Below are positions 1 through 8,805 of a stretch of DNA of 64,000 nucleotides, piece after piece (within the stretch, counting starts at the first letter, position 1; each line of letters starts with the position of its first letter). The position numbers were made by a program, and so were the translations under genes. The notes below the pieces were generated by a model that worked only from the letters and a program-made list of their open reading frames with translations, did no database searches and had not been told where the DNA came from. Origin of the DNA: Burkholderiaceae bacterium (GTDB lineage: Bacteria > Pseudomonadota > Gammaproteobacteria > Burkholderiales > Burkholderiaceae_C); the NCBI GenBank assembly GCA_024235955.1, contig JACKLJ010000001.1, forward strand, positions 1,659,501-1,723,500, given 5' to 3'.

Positions 1-1099
1 AGAGCTTGCGCTGCACGAAGTAATCGTCTTCCAGGGCGATCTTCTCCAGGGCCTTGGCCAGGGCGAACAGAGGATCTTTTTCCAGACCCAGTTCGGCCAG
101 CACCTCGTTGCAGGTGTGCTGCATCAGCTTGGCGCGCGGGTCGTAGTTCTTGTACACGCGGTGACCAAAACCCATCAGTCGCACGCTGGAGTTCTTGTCT
201 TTCACCTTGGCGACGAATTCGCCGACCTTGGCGACACCGCCCATGGCCTGGATGTCTTCCAGCATGTTGAGCGCCGCTTCGTTTGCACCACCGTGCGCAG
301 GGCCCCACAGGCAGGCCACGCCAGCGGCTATGGCGGCGAAGGGGTTGGTGCCGGAGGAGCCGCACAGGCGAACCGTGGAGGTGGAGGCGTTTTGCTCGTG
401 GTCGGCGTGGAGGATGAAAATGCGGTCCAGCGCCTTCTCGAGCACCGGGTTCACCTGGTACTCCTCGCACGGCGTGCCGAACATCATGCGCAGGAAATTG
501 CCGGCGTAGCTCAGGTTGTTCTGCGGGTACATGTACGGCTGGCCCAGGCCGTACTTGTAGGCCATGGCCACCAGCGTAGGCATCTTGGCGATCAGGCGGA
601 TGGCCGAGATCTCGCGGTGCTGCGGGTTATGGATGTCGGTGCTGTCGTGGTAGAAGGCCGACATGCCGCCCACCAGGCCGGTCAGCACGGCCATGGGGTG
701 GGCATCGCGGCGGAAGCCACGCAGGAAGAACTGCATCTGCTCGTTGACCATGGTGTGCTGGGTCACGAGCTTGTGGAAATCTTCGCGTTGGTTGGCGTCG
801 GGCAGTTCACCCTTCAGCAGCAGGTAGCAGGTGTCGAGGTAATCGCACTTCTCGGCCAGTTGCTCGATGGGGTAGCCGCGGTACAGCAGTTCGCCCTTAT
901 CGCCGTCGATGTAGGTAATGCTCGACTCGCATGCGGCGGTGGACATGAAGCCCGGATCGAACGTGAACATATCCGTCTGCGCATACAGCTTGCGGATGTC
1001 GATCACGTCCGGGCCAATGGTGCCCTTGTAGATCGGCAGTTCGACGTCGGGACTGCCGTTGCTGAAGGACAGATTGGCCTTGGTGTCGGAGACGTTCAT
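1..1099 (-). CDS. gltA: Citrate synthase (3' end outside window)
   Basis: Condenses oxaloacetate and acetyl-CoA to citrate, the entry step of the TCA cycle, in the cytoplasm. About 366 codons are present. The start [12 protein letters not shown] has an ATG at 1099-1097. The type II (hexameric) citrate synthase body is clear: catalytic histidines sit in [10 protein letters not shown] and [14 protein letters not shown]. The gene runs off the left edge just after [10 protein letters not shown], so roughly the last 65-70 residues, including the catalytic Asp expected in NVDFYSG, lie outside. It follows sdhE on the same strand after 52 bp and is the last visible gene of the sdh run. Confidence 0.97.
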   Translation of the reverse strand, partial: MNVSDTKANLSFSNGSPDVELPIYKGTIGPDVIDIRKLYAQTDMFTFDPGFMSTAACESSITYIDGDKGELLYRGYPIEQLAEKCDYLDTCYLLLKGELPDANQREDFHKLVTQHTMVNEQMQFFLRGFRRDAHPMAVLTGLVGGMSAFYHDSTDIHNPQHREISAIRLIAKMPTLVAMAYKYGLGQPYMYPQNNLSYAGNFLRMMFGTPCEEYQVNPVLEKALDRIFILHADHEQNASTSTVRLCGSSGTNPFAAIAAGVACLWGPAHGGANEAALNMLEDIQAMGGVAKVGEFVAKVKDKNSSVRLMGFGHRVYKNYDPRAKLMQHTCNEVLAELGLEKDPLFALAKALEKIALEDDYFVQRKL

Positions 1100-1151
1100 C
1101 GTTCGATTCCTTTGGATGACTGAAAGTGGATGGGGCCGGGGTGCTTCGGGG

Positions 1152-1454
1152 TCAGGCGGAAGGCTGGCGCGAACGCAGCATGCCGATGACTTCGTGCACC
1201 GCGGGTGTGTCGATGGGCGGCTGCGGGGTGGTGCGCCCCAGCAGCAGGTCCAGCAAGTCGTTGTCGGGCAGGTCCATCAGGATTTCCAGGCCTTCGGCTT
1301 GCCTCTGAGTGATGCAATTCCCGTGCCGCTGGAAGAACCGCTCGATGAACAGATCGTTTTCCAGCAGGCCGCGCCGGCAGCGCCAGCGCAGCTTGCTCAG
1401 CGAGCGTTCATCCAGGCAGTCTTCACCAGCCACGCACAGGCTTTCATGCTGCAT
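1152..1454 (-). CDS. sdhE: SdhE, succinate dehydrogenase flavinylation factor
   Basis: A 100-residue protein of the SdhE/YgfY (Sdh5) family, which helps attach FAD covalently to SdhA. The family signature RGxxE is seen as RRGLLEND near residue 28, and the small acidic all-helical body follows ([13 protein letters not shown]). Its ATG overlaps the sdhB stop codon (TGATG at 1456-1452), so translation is probably coupled to sdhB. Its position between sdhB and gltA is the usual one in Burkholderiales. Confidence 0.9.
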   Translation of the reverse strand: MQHESLCVAGEDCLDERSLSKLRWRCRRGLLENDLFIERFFQRHGNCITQRQAEGLEILMDLPDNDLLDLLLGRTTPQPPIDTPAVHEVIGMLRSRQPSA

Positions 1455-2158
1455 CAGACCGCGCGCCGGACCATCAGCTCCTTGATCTTGCCGATGGCGC
1501 GCGTGGGGTTGAGCCCCTTGGGGCAGACGTCCACACAATTCATGATTGTGTGGCAGCGGAACAGGCGGTACGGATCTTCCAGGTTGTCGAGCCTCTCGCC
1601 CGTGGCCTGGTCGCGGCTGTCGGCGATGAACCGGTAGGCCTGCAGCAGGCCGGCCGGGCCGACGAACTTGTCCGGGTTCCACCAGAAGCTGGGGCAGCTG
1701 GTGGAGCAGCTCGCGCACAGGATGCACTCGTAGAGGCCGTTCAGCTCTTCGCGCTCCTCGGGTGACTGCAGGCGTTCCTTGGTGGGCGGCGGCGTGTCGT
1801 TGATGAGGTAGGGCTTGATCGAGTCGTACTGCTTGAAGAACTGCGTCATGTCGACGATCAGGTCCCGCACCACCGGCAGGCCGGGCAGCGGTTTGAGCAC
1901 GATCGGATCCTTGAGGGTGCGCAGGTTGGTCAGGCACGCCAGGCCGTTCTTGCCATTGATGTTCATGGCGTCCGAGCCGCACACGCCTTCGCGGCAGGAG
2001 CGGCGGAAAGCCAGCGTGGGATCCTGCGCCTTGAGCTTGATCAGCGCGTCCAGCAGCATGCGCTCGTGGCCTTCGAGCTCGAGCTCGACGGTTTCCATGC
2101 GCGGCTTGTCATCCGTATCGGGGTCGTAGCGGTAGATCTTGAAAGTGCGTTTTTGCAT
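1454..2158 (-). CDS. sdhB: Succinate dehydrogenase iron-sulfur subunit
   Basis: This 234-residue subunit carries electrons from SdhA flavin to quinone. All three cluster motifs are visible: CREGVCGSD plus a distal Cys for [2Fe-2S] (residues about 55-75), [12 protein letters not shown] for [4Fe-4S] (about 145-155), and [17 protein letters not shown] for [3Fe-4S] and second-site ligands (about 202-218). It is full length for the family. The stop overlaps the sdhE start; sdhA lies 27 bp upstream in the operon. Confidence 0.97.
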   Translation of the reverse strand: MQKRTFKIYRYDPDTDDKPRMETVELELEGHERMLLDALIKLKAQDPTLAFRRSCREGVCGSDAMNINGKNGLACLTNLRTLKDPIVLKPLPGLPVVRDLIVDMTQFFKQYDSIKPYLINDTPPPTKERLQSPEEREELNGLYECILCASCSTSCPSFWWNPDKFVGPAGLLQAYRFIADSRDQATGERLDNLEDPYRLFRCHTIMNCVDVCPKGLNPTRAIGKIKELMVRRAV

Positions 2159-2185
2159 GGGGTTCTCCGGCGCGGCGGCTGGCGA

Positions 2186-3988
2186 TCAGAAAGTACGGAC
2201 CTTGGGCGGCACGGTCTCGACGGTGAGCGGCTTGGTGCGCACCGGCTTGTAGCTGAGGCTGTTGCTTTCGCGGTGCCAGAGCGTGTGCTTCATCCAGTTG
2301 GCGTCGTCGCGGCCCAGCGGTGCCACGGGGTCGTCGGCCGGACGCTCATAGTCAACCACGGTGTGGGCGCCACGGCACTCCCTGCGGGCGGCGGCCGAAA
2401 CCATGGTGGCCTGCGCGGCTTCGATCAGGTTTTCCACCTCCAGCGCCTCGATGCGCGCGGTGTTGAACACCATCGACTTGTCCTTCAGGCCGATGTTGCC
2501 GGCGCGCTGGCGCAACTCGGCGATCTTGGTCACGCCTTCGTCCATGCTGACCTGGGTGCGGAACACGCCGGCGTGCGACTGCATGGTGTTGCGGATGTCG
2601 TTGGCCACGTTCTGCGAGTATTCGCCGTCGGCGGCGGTCTCGAGCTTGTTCAGACGCGCCAGAGAGAAATCGGCCGCGTCGGCCGGCAGATCCTGCAGCG
2701 CAGTCTGCTTGTGGTAGTCCACGATGTGGTTGCCGGCAGCGCGGCCGAATACCAGCAGGTCGAGCAGCGAGTTGGTGCCCAGCCGGTTGGCGCCGTGCAC
2801 GCTGACGCAGGAGCATTCGCCCACCGCATAGAGGCCGTTGACCACGCGCTCCTGACCATCGACATGCTCCACCACCTGGCCGTGGATGTTGGTGGGAATG
2901 CCGCCCATCTGGTAGTGGATGGTGGGCACCACGGGGATCGGCTCCTTGGTGATGTCGACGTTGGCGAAGTTGATGCCGATCTCGTACACCGAGGGCAGGC
3001 GCTTGTGGATGGTCTCTGCGCCCAGATGGTCCATCTTGAGCAGCACGTAATCCTTGTTGGGGCCGCAGCCACGGCCCTCCTTGATCTCCTGGTCCATGGA
3101 GCGCGAGACAAAGTCGCGCGGCGCCAGGTCCTTGAGCGTGGGGGCGTAGCGCTCCATGAAGCGCTCGCCCTCGCTGTTAATCAGGATGGCGCCCTCGCCG
3201 CGGCAGCCCTCGGTCAGCAGCACGCCGGCACCGGCCACGCCCGTGGGGTGGAACTGCCAGAACTCCATGTCCTGCAGCGGGATGCCGGCGCGGGCGGTCA
3301 TGCCCAGGCCGTCTCCGGTGTTGATGAAAGCATTGGTCGAGGCGGCGAAGATGCGGCCCGCGCCGCCGGTCGCCAGCAGCACGGTCTTGGCGCGCAGCAC
3401 GTAGAAGTCGCCGGTTTCCATCTCGATGGCGGTGACACCCACCACGTCGCCCGCGGTGTTGCGGATCAGGTCCAGCGCCATCCATTCGACGAAGAAGGTG
3501 GTGCGCGCCTGGACGTTCTGCTGGTAGAGCGTGTGCAGCATGGCGTGGCCGGTGCGGTCGGCCGCGGCGCAGGCGCGTTGCACCGGCTTTTCGCCATAGT
3601 TGGCGGTATGGCCGCCGAACGGGCGCTGGTAGATGGTGCCGTCGGCGTTGCGGTCGAACGGCATGCCCATGTGCTCGAGGTCGTACACCACATTGGGTGC
3701 TTCGCGGCACATGAACTCGATGGCGTCCTGGTCGCCCAGCCAGTCGGAACCCTTGATGGTGTCGTAGAAGTGGTAGTGCCAGTTGTCCTCGCTCATGTTG
3801 CCGAGCGAGGCACCGACACCACCCTGCGCCGCCACGGTGTGCGAACGCGTGGGGAACACCTTGGACAGCACGGCGACGTTCAGGCCGGCGCGTGCCAGTT
3901 GCAGCGAGGCGCGCATGCCGGAACCGCCGGCACCGACGATCACCACGTCAAACTGGCGCGTCGCAATTTTTTCTTTGGTGTAGCTCAT
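2186..3988 (-). CDS. sdhA: Succinate dehydrogenase flavoprotein subunit
   Basis: Oxidises succinate to fumarate at a covalently bound FAD on the cytoplasmic face of the inner membrane. It has 600 residues, normal for the family. Visible landmarks are the N-terminal dinucleotide fold VIVGAGGSGMRAS (residues 16-28), the FAD-linking histidine in RSHTVAAQGG (about 50), the HPTG substrate motif near 247, and the C-terminal block around RRECRGAH. It lies between sdhD (49 bp upstream) and sdhB. Confidence 0.98.
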   Translation of the reverse strand: MSYTKEKIATRQFDVVIVGAGGSGMRASLQLARAGLNVAVLSKVFPTRSHTVAAQGGVGASLGNMSEDNWHYHFYDTIKGSDWLGDQDAIEFMCREAPNVVYDLEHMGMPFDRNADGTIYQRPFGGHTANYGEKPVQRACAAADRTGHAMLHTLYQQNVQARTTFFVEWMALDLIRNTAGDVVGVTAIEMETGDFYVLRAKTVLLATGGAGRIFAASTNAFINTGDGLGMTARAGIPLQDMEFWQFHPTGVAGAGVLLTEGCRGEGAILINSEGERFMERYAPTLKDLAPRDFVSRSMDQEIKEGRGCGPNKDYVLLKMDHLGAETIHKRLPSVYEIGINFANVDITKEPIPVVPTIHYQMGGIPTNIHGQVVEHVDGQERVVNGLYAVGECSCVSVHGANRLGTNSLLDLLVFGRAAGNHIVDYHKQTALQDLPADAADFSLARLNKLETAADGEYSQNVANDIRNTMQSHAGVFRTQVSMDEGVTKIAELRQRAGNIGLKDKSMVFNTARIEALEVENLIEAAQATMVSAAARRECRGAHTVVDYERPADDPVAPLGRDDANWMKHTLWHRESNSLSYKPVRTKPLTVETVPPKVRTF

Positions 3989-4037
3989 GGTCGTGAAATC
4001 GGATCGTGGGAGTGTCTGGACGGGAGCGGGGCAACGG

Positions 4038-4403
4038 TCAGAGGCGCCACAGCACCTGAACGGCCCAGCCGGCGCAGCCGACCAGCCAGATGATGGTCAG
4101 GATCTGCAGCAGCAGGCGGATCCACACCGGTTGCACATAGTCCATCCAGATGTCACGCATGCCGACCCAGGCGTGCCAGGCGACGGCGACGATCACGGCG
4201 AAGGTCAGCACCTTCATCCACTGCGCGCTGAAGATGCCGGCCCACTGGTCGTAGCCCACGGGGCCCTTGGTGAAGATCACCTGCACGAACACCAGCAGGG
4301 TGAACACGGCCATCAGGCCTGCGGTGACGCGCTGGACCAACCAGTCGCGCAAGCCATAGTGCGCGCCGACCACCGTGCGCTTGGAACCGTAATTGACTGC
4401 CAT
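4038..4403 (-). CDS. sdhD: Succinate dehydrogenase membrane anchor SdhD
   Basis: A 121-residue membrane anchor with three hydrophobic spans (about 28-48, 62-85, 98-116). The segment AWHAWVGMRDIWMDYV supplies the histidine and Arg/Asp residues expected at the haem b and quinone site. With SdhC it anchors SdhAB and passes electrons to ubiquinone. It starts 23 bp after sdhC on the same strand. Confidence 0.95.
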   Translation of the reverse strand: MAVNYGSKRTVVGAHYGLRDWLVQRVTAGLMAVFTLLVFVQVIFTKGPVGYDQWAGIFSAQWMKVLTFAVIVAVAWHAWVGMRDIWMDYVQPVWIRLLLQILTIIWLVGCAGWAVQVLWRL

Positions 4404-4426
4404 GGGGGTGCTCCTCTATCTCGTGC

Positions 4427-4858
4427 TTACCAGGCGCCGAACAGCTTGGCGCCGAAAACCAGCGTCAGCAGCAGGCTGACGGCCAGCGTTGCAATGGCCG
4501 AGCTCTTGCCGAATTCCTTGCTCACGGCGTGGGCGGCGTCCATGTACAGGTGGCGCACGCCGGCGCACAGGTGATGCAGGTAGGCCCAGATCAGCACCAG
4601 CGACACCAGCTTGATCAGCCAGCCGGGAAAGACCCAGAGGCCGGCACTGAAGGCGGCGGTGAACTGCCCGTAGGCAATCTCGGAGGTCACCGATTTGTCG
4701 AACAGCCACACCAGGAAGGGGAGCGACAGGAAGAGCAACGCGCCGCTGACGCGGTGCAGGATCGATACCCAGCCGGCCGGCGGCAAGCGGTAGCTCGGCA
4801 GGTCGGAGAGGGCGTTGATGTTGCGGAATTGGGGTCGTTGGCGCGCGGCTTCGCTCAT
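4427..4858 (-). CDS. sdhC: Succinate dehydrogenase cytochrome b556 subunit
   Basis: A 143-residue membrane subunit beginning MSEAARQRPQFRNI; this start is preferred because AGAGAACC lies at ribosome-binding distance and the family begins here, although the frame is open further upstream. The conserved RPxSPHL-like N-terminal region appears as RLPPAGWVSILHRVSG, followed by three membrane spans. The histidine pair in AYLHHLCAGVRHLYMD is the likely haem b ligand region. It is the first gene of sdhCDAB-sdhE-gltA. Confidence 0.95.
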   Translation of the reverse strand: MSEAARQRPQFRNINALSDLPSYRLPPAGWVSILHRVSGALLFLSLPFLVWLFDKSVTSEIAYGQFTAAFSAGLWVFPGWLIKLVSLVLIWAYLHHLCAGVRHLYMDAAHAVSKEFGKSSAIATLAVSLLLTLVFGAKLFGAW

Positions 4859-4993
4859 GACTGGTTCTCTTGGAAGGGGTAACGACTTTGTAATTGTTGG
4901 CGGGGCGAACCGAAAGATTCTATTGCAACGCAACATGCTGACTCGAGCATTGCGGTCACGCCACGGACATGAAAGGGACTTGCAGTGCGCCGG

Positions 4994-5770
4994 TCAGCCC
5001 AGTTGATTGCGGTAATGGTGGGTGTCGGTGCGGTAGAGCCCGCGCCGGAACTCCATCGGCACATCGTTGTAGGTGTAGGCGGTGCGCTCCACGCTCAGCA
5101 GCGGTGTGCCGGTGTCGATGGCCAGCAGCCCGGCCTGCTCGGCGTCCGGCAACACGGCACGCAGTTTCTCTTCCGCGCGGACCATGCGCACACCAAACTC
5201 GGACTCGAACATGGCGTACATCGGCCCGTGGTAGTCAGACAGGCGCTCGGCCGTCAGCCCCTTGAAGGGGCCGGCCGGCAGCCACAGGTCTTCCAGGATG
5301 GTGGGTACGCCAGCAAAGCGCAGCACGCGGCGCGCCTGAAGCACCTGGTCGCCGGTGCGCAGGCCCAGTGCTCTGGCAATGTCGGCGCCGGCGCGTTGGC
5401 GCCTGCACTCGACCACGTCGCGCTGGGCGGGGCCTTCGTTGTCCACCGTGTCCTGGTCCGGCACCAGGCGCAGAAACCGGTACTGCACGTGCTGCTCCGC
5501 GTGCGTGGCCACGAAGGTGCCGCGGCCTTGGCGGCGTACCAGCAGGTTCTCGGCCGCCAGTTCGTCCACAGCCTTGCGCACCGTGCCCTGGCTCACGCGA
5601 AAGCGCGCCGCCAGTTCCATCTCGCTCGGGATGACCTCGCCTGGCTTCCACTCGCCCTGCTGCAGGCTCTGAAGCAGCAAGGCCTTGATCTGCTGGTAGA
5701 GCGGGCTGAACGCCGGCGCGCCGTCGCCGGCCTGTGCGGCGGGGTCTGGAGGGAGGTGGGAGGCATTCAT
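4994..5770 (-). CDS. GntR-family regulator with UTRA domain (HutC type)
   Basis: About 258 residues from MNASHLPPDP. A winged-helix HTH spans roughly residues 20-85 (IPSEMELAARFRVSQGTVRKAVDEL, with RRQGRGTFVA forming the wing). A UTRA ligand-binding domain follows and ends near FRRGLYRTDTHHY. It lies between mdh (divergent) and sdhC (135 bp downstream, same strand), so by inference it controls TCA-cycle genes; the effector is unknown. A perfect palindrome at 5865-5876 in the divergent gap is the likely binding site. The frame is open upstream to 5863, but that extension is low in similarity and covers the mdh regulatory region. Confidence 0.88.
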   Translation of the reverse strand: MNASHLPPDPAAQAGDGAPAFSPLYQQIKALLLQSLQQGEWKPGEVIPSEMELAARFRVSQGTVRKAVDELAAENLLVRRQGRGTFVATHAEQHVQYRFLRLVPDQDTVDNEGPAQRDVVECRRQRAGADIARALGLRTGDQVLQARRVLRFAGVPTILEDLWLPAGPFKGLTAERLSDYHGPMYAMFESEFGVRMVRAEEKLRAVLPDAEQAGLLAIDTGTPLLSVERTAYTYNDVPMEFRRGLYRTDTHHYRNQLG

Positions 5771-5864
5771 GTCGTCAACACGCCATGGCGCTTTTTTTTT
5801 GGGGTGGCCGCTGCGGTGCCCGGAATGGGCGTTGCCGTCAGCCTGGCGCCAGCCTGCAATCATA

Positions 5865-5876
5865 TCTTATATAAGA
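5865..5876. promoter_or_regulatory. Perfect palindrome TCTTATATAAGA, putative GntR operator
   Basis: TCTTATATAAGA is a perfect 12-bp inverted repeat and AT-rich in a very GC-rich region. It lies 95 bp before the gntR start codon and directly upstream of a plausible mdh -35 box. Its symmetry and place between the regulator and mdh suggest an autoregulatory operator. This is inference; no second copy was seen in front of sdhC or acnB. Confidence 0.6.
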
Positions 5877-5885
5877 CACAAGACA

Positions 5886-5915
5886 TTGACGAACTAGGGT
5901 TTTCGCGGATACACT
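5886..5915 (+). promoter_or_regulatory. Putative sigma-70 promoter for mdh
   Basis: TTGACG at 5886-5891 and TACACT at 5910-5915 are separated by 18 bp. They lie immediately after the palindrome and about 120 bp before the mdh ATG, leaving a leader of about 110 nt. Confidence 0.45.
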
Positions 5916-6032
5916 GACAGGCTGTGCTGACGCCGGTTTGCAAGGCCGGTGCGGGCTTCCAGCCTGCTGCTTGGTCTGTGCGGCCCGCGCGTCGGACGTT
6001 TCTGTTGTCGACATCCCCACCTGGAGAATTCA

Positions 6033-7019
6033 ATGAGCAAGAAGCCTGTTCGTGTCGCCGTGACTGGCGCAGCCGGCCAGATCGGTTATGCGCTGCTGTT
6101 TCGTATCGCTTCCGGCGAAATGCTGGGCAAGGACCAGCCGGTGATCCTGCAATTGCTCGAGATTCCTGACGAGAAGGCGCAGAAAGCCCTCAAGGGCGTG
6201 ATGATGGAACTGGAAGACTGCGCCTTCCCGCTGCTGGCCGGCATGGAAGCCCACAGCGATCCGATGACCGCCTTCAAGGACACCGACTACGCGCTGCTGG
6301 TGGGTGCCCGTCCGCGCGGCCCCGGCATGGAGCGTGCCGACCTGCTGGCCGCCAACGCGCAGATCTTCACTGCGCAGGGCAAGGCCCTGAACGCCGTGGC
6401 CTCGCGCAACGTCAAGGTGCTGGTGGTCGGCAACCCGGCCAACACCAATGCTTACATCGCCATGAAGTCGGCTCCGGACCTGCCGGCCAAGAACTTCACC
6501 GCCATGCTGCGCCTGGACCACAACCGCGCGCTGAGCCAGATCGCCGCCAAGACCGGCAAGGCCGTCAAGGACATCAAGAAGCTCGTGGTGTGGGGCAACC
6601 ACTCGCCCACCATGTATGCCGACTATCGCTTTGCCACCATCGATGGCCAGGGCGTGAAGGACATGATCAACGACCAGGACTGGAACGAGAACGTGTTCCT
6701 GCCCACCGTGGGCAAGCGCGGCGCCGCCATCATCGACGCGCGCGGCCTGTCGTCGGCTGCTTCCGCCGCCAACGCCGCCATCGATCACATGCACGACTGG
6801 GCGCTGGGCACTGGCGGCGAGTGGGTGACGATGGGCATCCCTTCGCAGGGCTGGTACGGCATTCCCAAGGAAGTCATGTTCGGCTTCCCTGTGATTTGCG
6901 AGAACGGCGAGTACAAGGTGGTCGAAGACCTGCCGATCGACGCCTTCAGCCAGAAGTGCATCGACAAGACGCTGGCCGAGCTCGAGGGCGAGAAAGACGG
7001 CGTCAAGCATCTGCTCTGA
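6033..7019 (+). CDS. mdh: Malate dehydrogenase (NAD-dependent)
   Basis: Interconverts malate and oxaloacetate. It has 328 residues and belongs to the LDH/MDH superfamily type 2 found in betaproteobacteria. The Rossmann motif is [13 protein letters not shown] (residues 10-22); substrate-binding arginines are in [15 protein letters not shown]; the catalytic pair is Asp/Arg in RLDHNRA and His in [11 protein letters not shown]. The ATG at 6033 is preceded by CTGGAGAATTCA, a good ribosome-binding site; the upstream extension of the frame has no family similarity. It is divergent from the GntR regulator. Confidence 0.98.
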   Translation: MSKKPVRVAVTGAAGQIGYALLFRIASGEMLGKDQPVILQLLEIPDEKAQKALKGVMMELEDCAFPLLAGMEAHSDPMTAFKDTDYALLVGARPRGPGMERADLLAANAQIFTAQGKALNAVASRNVKVLVVGNPANTNAYIAMKSAPDLPAKNFTAMLRLDHNRALSQIAAKTGKAVKDIKKLVVWGNHSPTMYADYRFATIDGQGVKDMINDQDWNENVFLPTVGKRGAAIIDARGLSSAASAANAAIDHMHDWALGTGGEWVTMGIPSQGWYGIPKEVMFGFPVICENGEYKVVEDLPIDAFSQKCIDKTLAELEGEKDGVKHLL

Positions 7020-7092
7020 TCCGGTGCTCGGGGGGGCGGTCGCGGTCGTTCGTCCGCGGACCGGCCTCCGGTTCCGACGGCCCAGACCACTC

Positions 7093-8067
7093 ATGCCCCA
7101 TCCGCGCGACGTTCTCATAGGTGCCCAGGCGGCGGCAAGCCTGCTGCCGGTCTGCGACCACTACAGCGGTGTGCTCGCGCGCATGACCAAGAGCCTGCAG
7201 TTGCAGGCCGAGATGACCGAGGAGTTCGGCACCTGCGTGTTCGACTGCACGCTGGACTGCGAGGACGGCGCGCCCGTGGGGGGCGAGGCGGAACACGCCC
7301 AACTCGTCGCCGAACTGGTGCAGGGTGCTTCGGAGCGCGCGCGCGTGGGTGCGCGCGTGCACCCGGTGGATCACCCGGCGTTCGAGAACGACATGGCGAC
7401 CATCGCCGGCCGCGCGGGCCAGCACCTGTCGCACATCATGATTCCCAAGGTCGAGTCGGTGGACGACGTCGACCGTGCGGAGCGCGCACTGCTGGCTGCC
7501 TACCCGGCCGGCCTGCCGCTGCACGTGCTGATCGAATCGCCCGGTGCCGTGCACCGCGCCTTCGAGATCGCGGCACACCCGCGCGTGCAGTCGCTCAGTT
7601 TCGGCCTGATGGACTTCGTTTCCGCGCACGCGGGGGCCATTCCGGCCGACGGGATGGGTGCGGCGGGGCAGTTCAGCCATCCGCTGGTGGTGCGAGCCAA
7701 GCTGGAGATCGCTTCAGCGGCCCATGCGGCCGGCAAGGTGCCTTCGCACTGCGTGGTCACCGAGTTCAAGGACGAGACCGCCATGCGCAGCGCCGCCCGC
7801 CGTGCGGCGCGCGAGTTCGGCTACACCCGCATGTGGAGCATCCACCCGAGCCAGATCCGGCCGATCCTGGAGGCGTTCGCACCCGACGAGCGCCAGGTCG
7901 ACGAGGCCACGCGGCTGCTGCTGGCGGCCGAGCGTGCCGAATGGGCGCCGATCAGCTTCGACGGCAGCCTGCACGACCGCGCGAGCTACCGCCATTTCTG
8001 GCAGGTGCTGGAGCGCGCCCATGCCACGGGGCGGGTGCTGCCTGCCGAGGCGGCACGTTGGTTCTGA
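7093..8067 (+). CDS. HpcH/HpaI aldolase / CitE-like lyase
   Basis: A 324-residue TIM-barrel protein of the CitE / malyl-CoA lyase family. Landmarks: the metal-binding acidic motif LDCEDGAPVG (about residue 55), KVESVDDVDRAE, the catalytic glutamate in IESPGAVHRAFE, and MWSIHPSQIRPI near the end, typical of the family. It lies 73 bp after mdh and probably shares its transcript. Members cleave or form CoA thioesters of malate, citramalate or citrate; the exact substrate cannot be read from the sequence. CitD/CitF partners are absent, so it is not a citrate lyase beta subunit of a complete complex. Confidence 0.8.
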   Translation: MPHPRDVLIGAQAAASLLPVCDHYSGVLARMTKSLQLQAEMTEEFGTCVFDCTLDCEDGAPVGGEAEHAQLVAELVQGASERARVGARVHPVDHPAFENDMATIAGRAGQHLSHIMIPKVESVDDVDRAERALLAAYPAGLPLHVLIESPGAVHRAFEIAAHPRVQSLSFGLMDFVSAHAGAIPADGMGAAGQFSHPLVVRAKLEIASAAHAAGKVPSHCVVTEFKDETAMRSAARRAAREFGYTRMWSIHPSQIRPILEAFAPDERQVDEATRLLLAAERAEWAPISFDGSLHDRASYRHFWQVLERAHATGRVLPAEAARWF

Positions 8068-8119
8068 AGGCGACTCGTGTCATGATGGCGCCCCCTCGTT
8101 TTCGGAGCTCGTAACACCC

Positions 8120-8701
8120 ATGAAACATCTCGCCCTGGTCGCCCTCGTTGCCGCGCTGGCGGTCCCCGTGAGCGTGGTGCACGCCGCCGATGCCAAGCCC
8201 GCCGCGACCAAGAAAGCGAGCGCCAAGAAAGCGCCCGTCAAGAAAGCCCCGGTCAAGCGCAAATCGAGCAAGACGCGCAACTCGAAAGCCACCGTCGCCA
8301 AGGCCATCGAGGCCACCACGCCCACCGAGTCGCTGACGCAGCGGCTGAGCCCGGCCGAGCTGGACATCGCCAAGCGCATCTACGTCGGCAAGATCAGCTG
8401 CGAACTCGGCACCGACCTGCATGTCAGCGCCGACGAGCGCAACCCCGGCTTCTTCAACGTCACCACCGGCAAGCGCAGGTTCTACATGCACCCGGTGGAA
8501 AGCCGCACCGGCGCGGTGCGCATGGAAGACGGCGTGCGGCAGGCGGTGTTCCTGCAGTTGGGCAACAAGTCCATGCTGATGGACCAGAAGGCTGGCCAGC
8601 GCGTGGCGGACGATTGCAAGTCACCCGAGCAGACCGCCTTCGCCGAGCAGATGAAGGATCACCCGCAGCCTGGCCTGCTGGACGATGCTCCTAAAAAGTG
8701 A
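8120..8701 (+). CDS. Secreted protein with Lys/Ala-rich linker
   Basis: A 193-residue protein with a clear signal peptide (MKHLALVALVAALAVPVSVV, cleavage near AHA-AD at residue 22). A low-complexity KKAPVKKAP-type basic linker follows (about 25-60), then a folded domain with KISCELGTDLHVSA and a late Cys. The domain is conserved-looking but I do not recognise a characterised family. It sits between the CitE-like gene and acnB, on the same strand as both. Confidence 0.75.
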   Translation: MKHLALVALVAALAVPVSVVHAADAKPAATKKASAKKAPVKKAPVKRKSSKTRNSKATVAKAIEATTPTESLTQRLSPAELDIAKRIYVGKISCELGTDLHVSADERNPGFFNVTTGKRRFYMHPVESRTGAVRMEDGVRQAVFLQLGNKSMLMDQKAGQRVADDCKSPEQTAFAEQMKDHPQPGLLDDAPKK

Positions 8702-8805
8702 GCTGACGCCGCGCGATGGGCTTGGGCTGCAGGATGATTTTGTTTACAAGTTGCTGGCATTGAACTTGCGTTGCCAGCCATGCAGTTTGTCATCAGGAGA
8801 AAAAG

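Noticed and set aside
2066..4093. 675-codon open frame on the plus strand antisense to sdhA
   Set aside because: It mirrors the codon structure of sdhA (high GC keeps the opposite strand open) and is His/Ala/Val/Gly-rich without similarity to a family.
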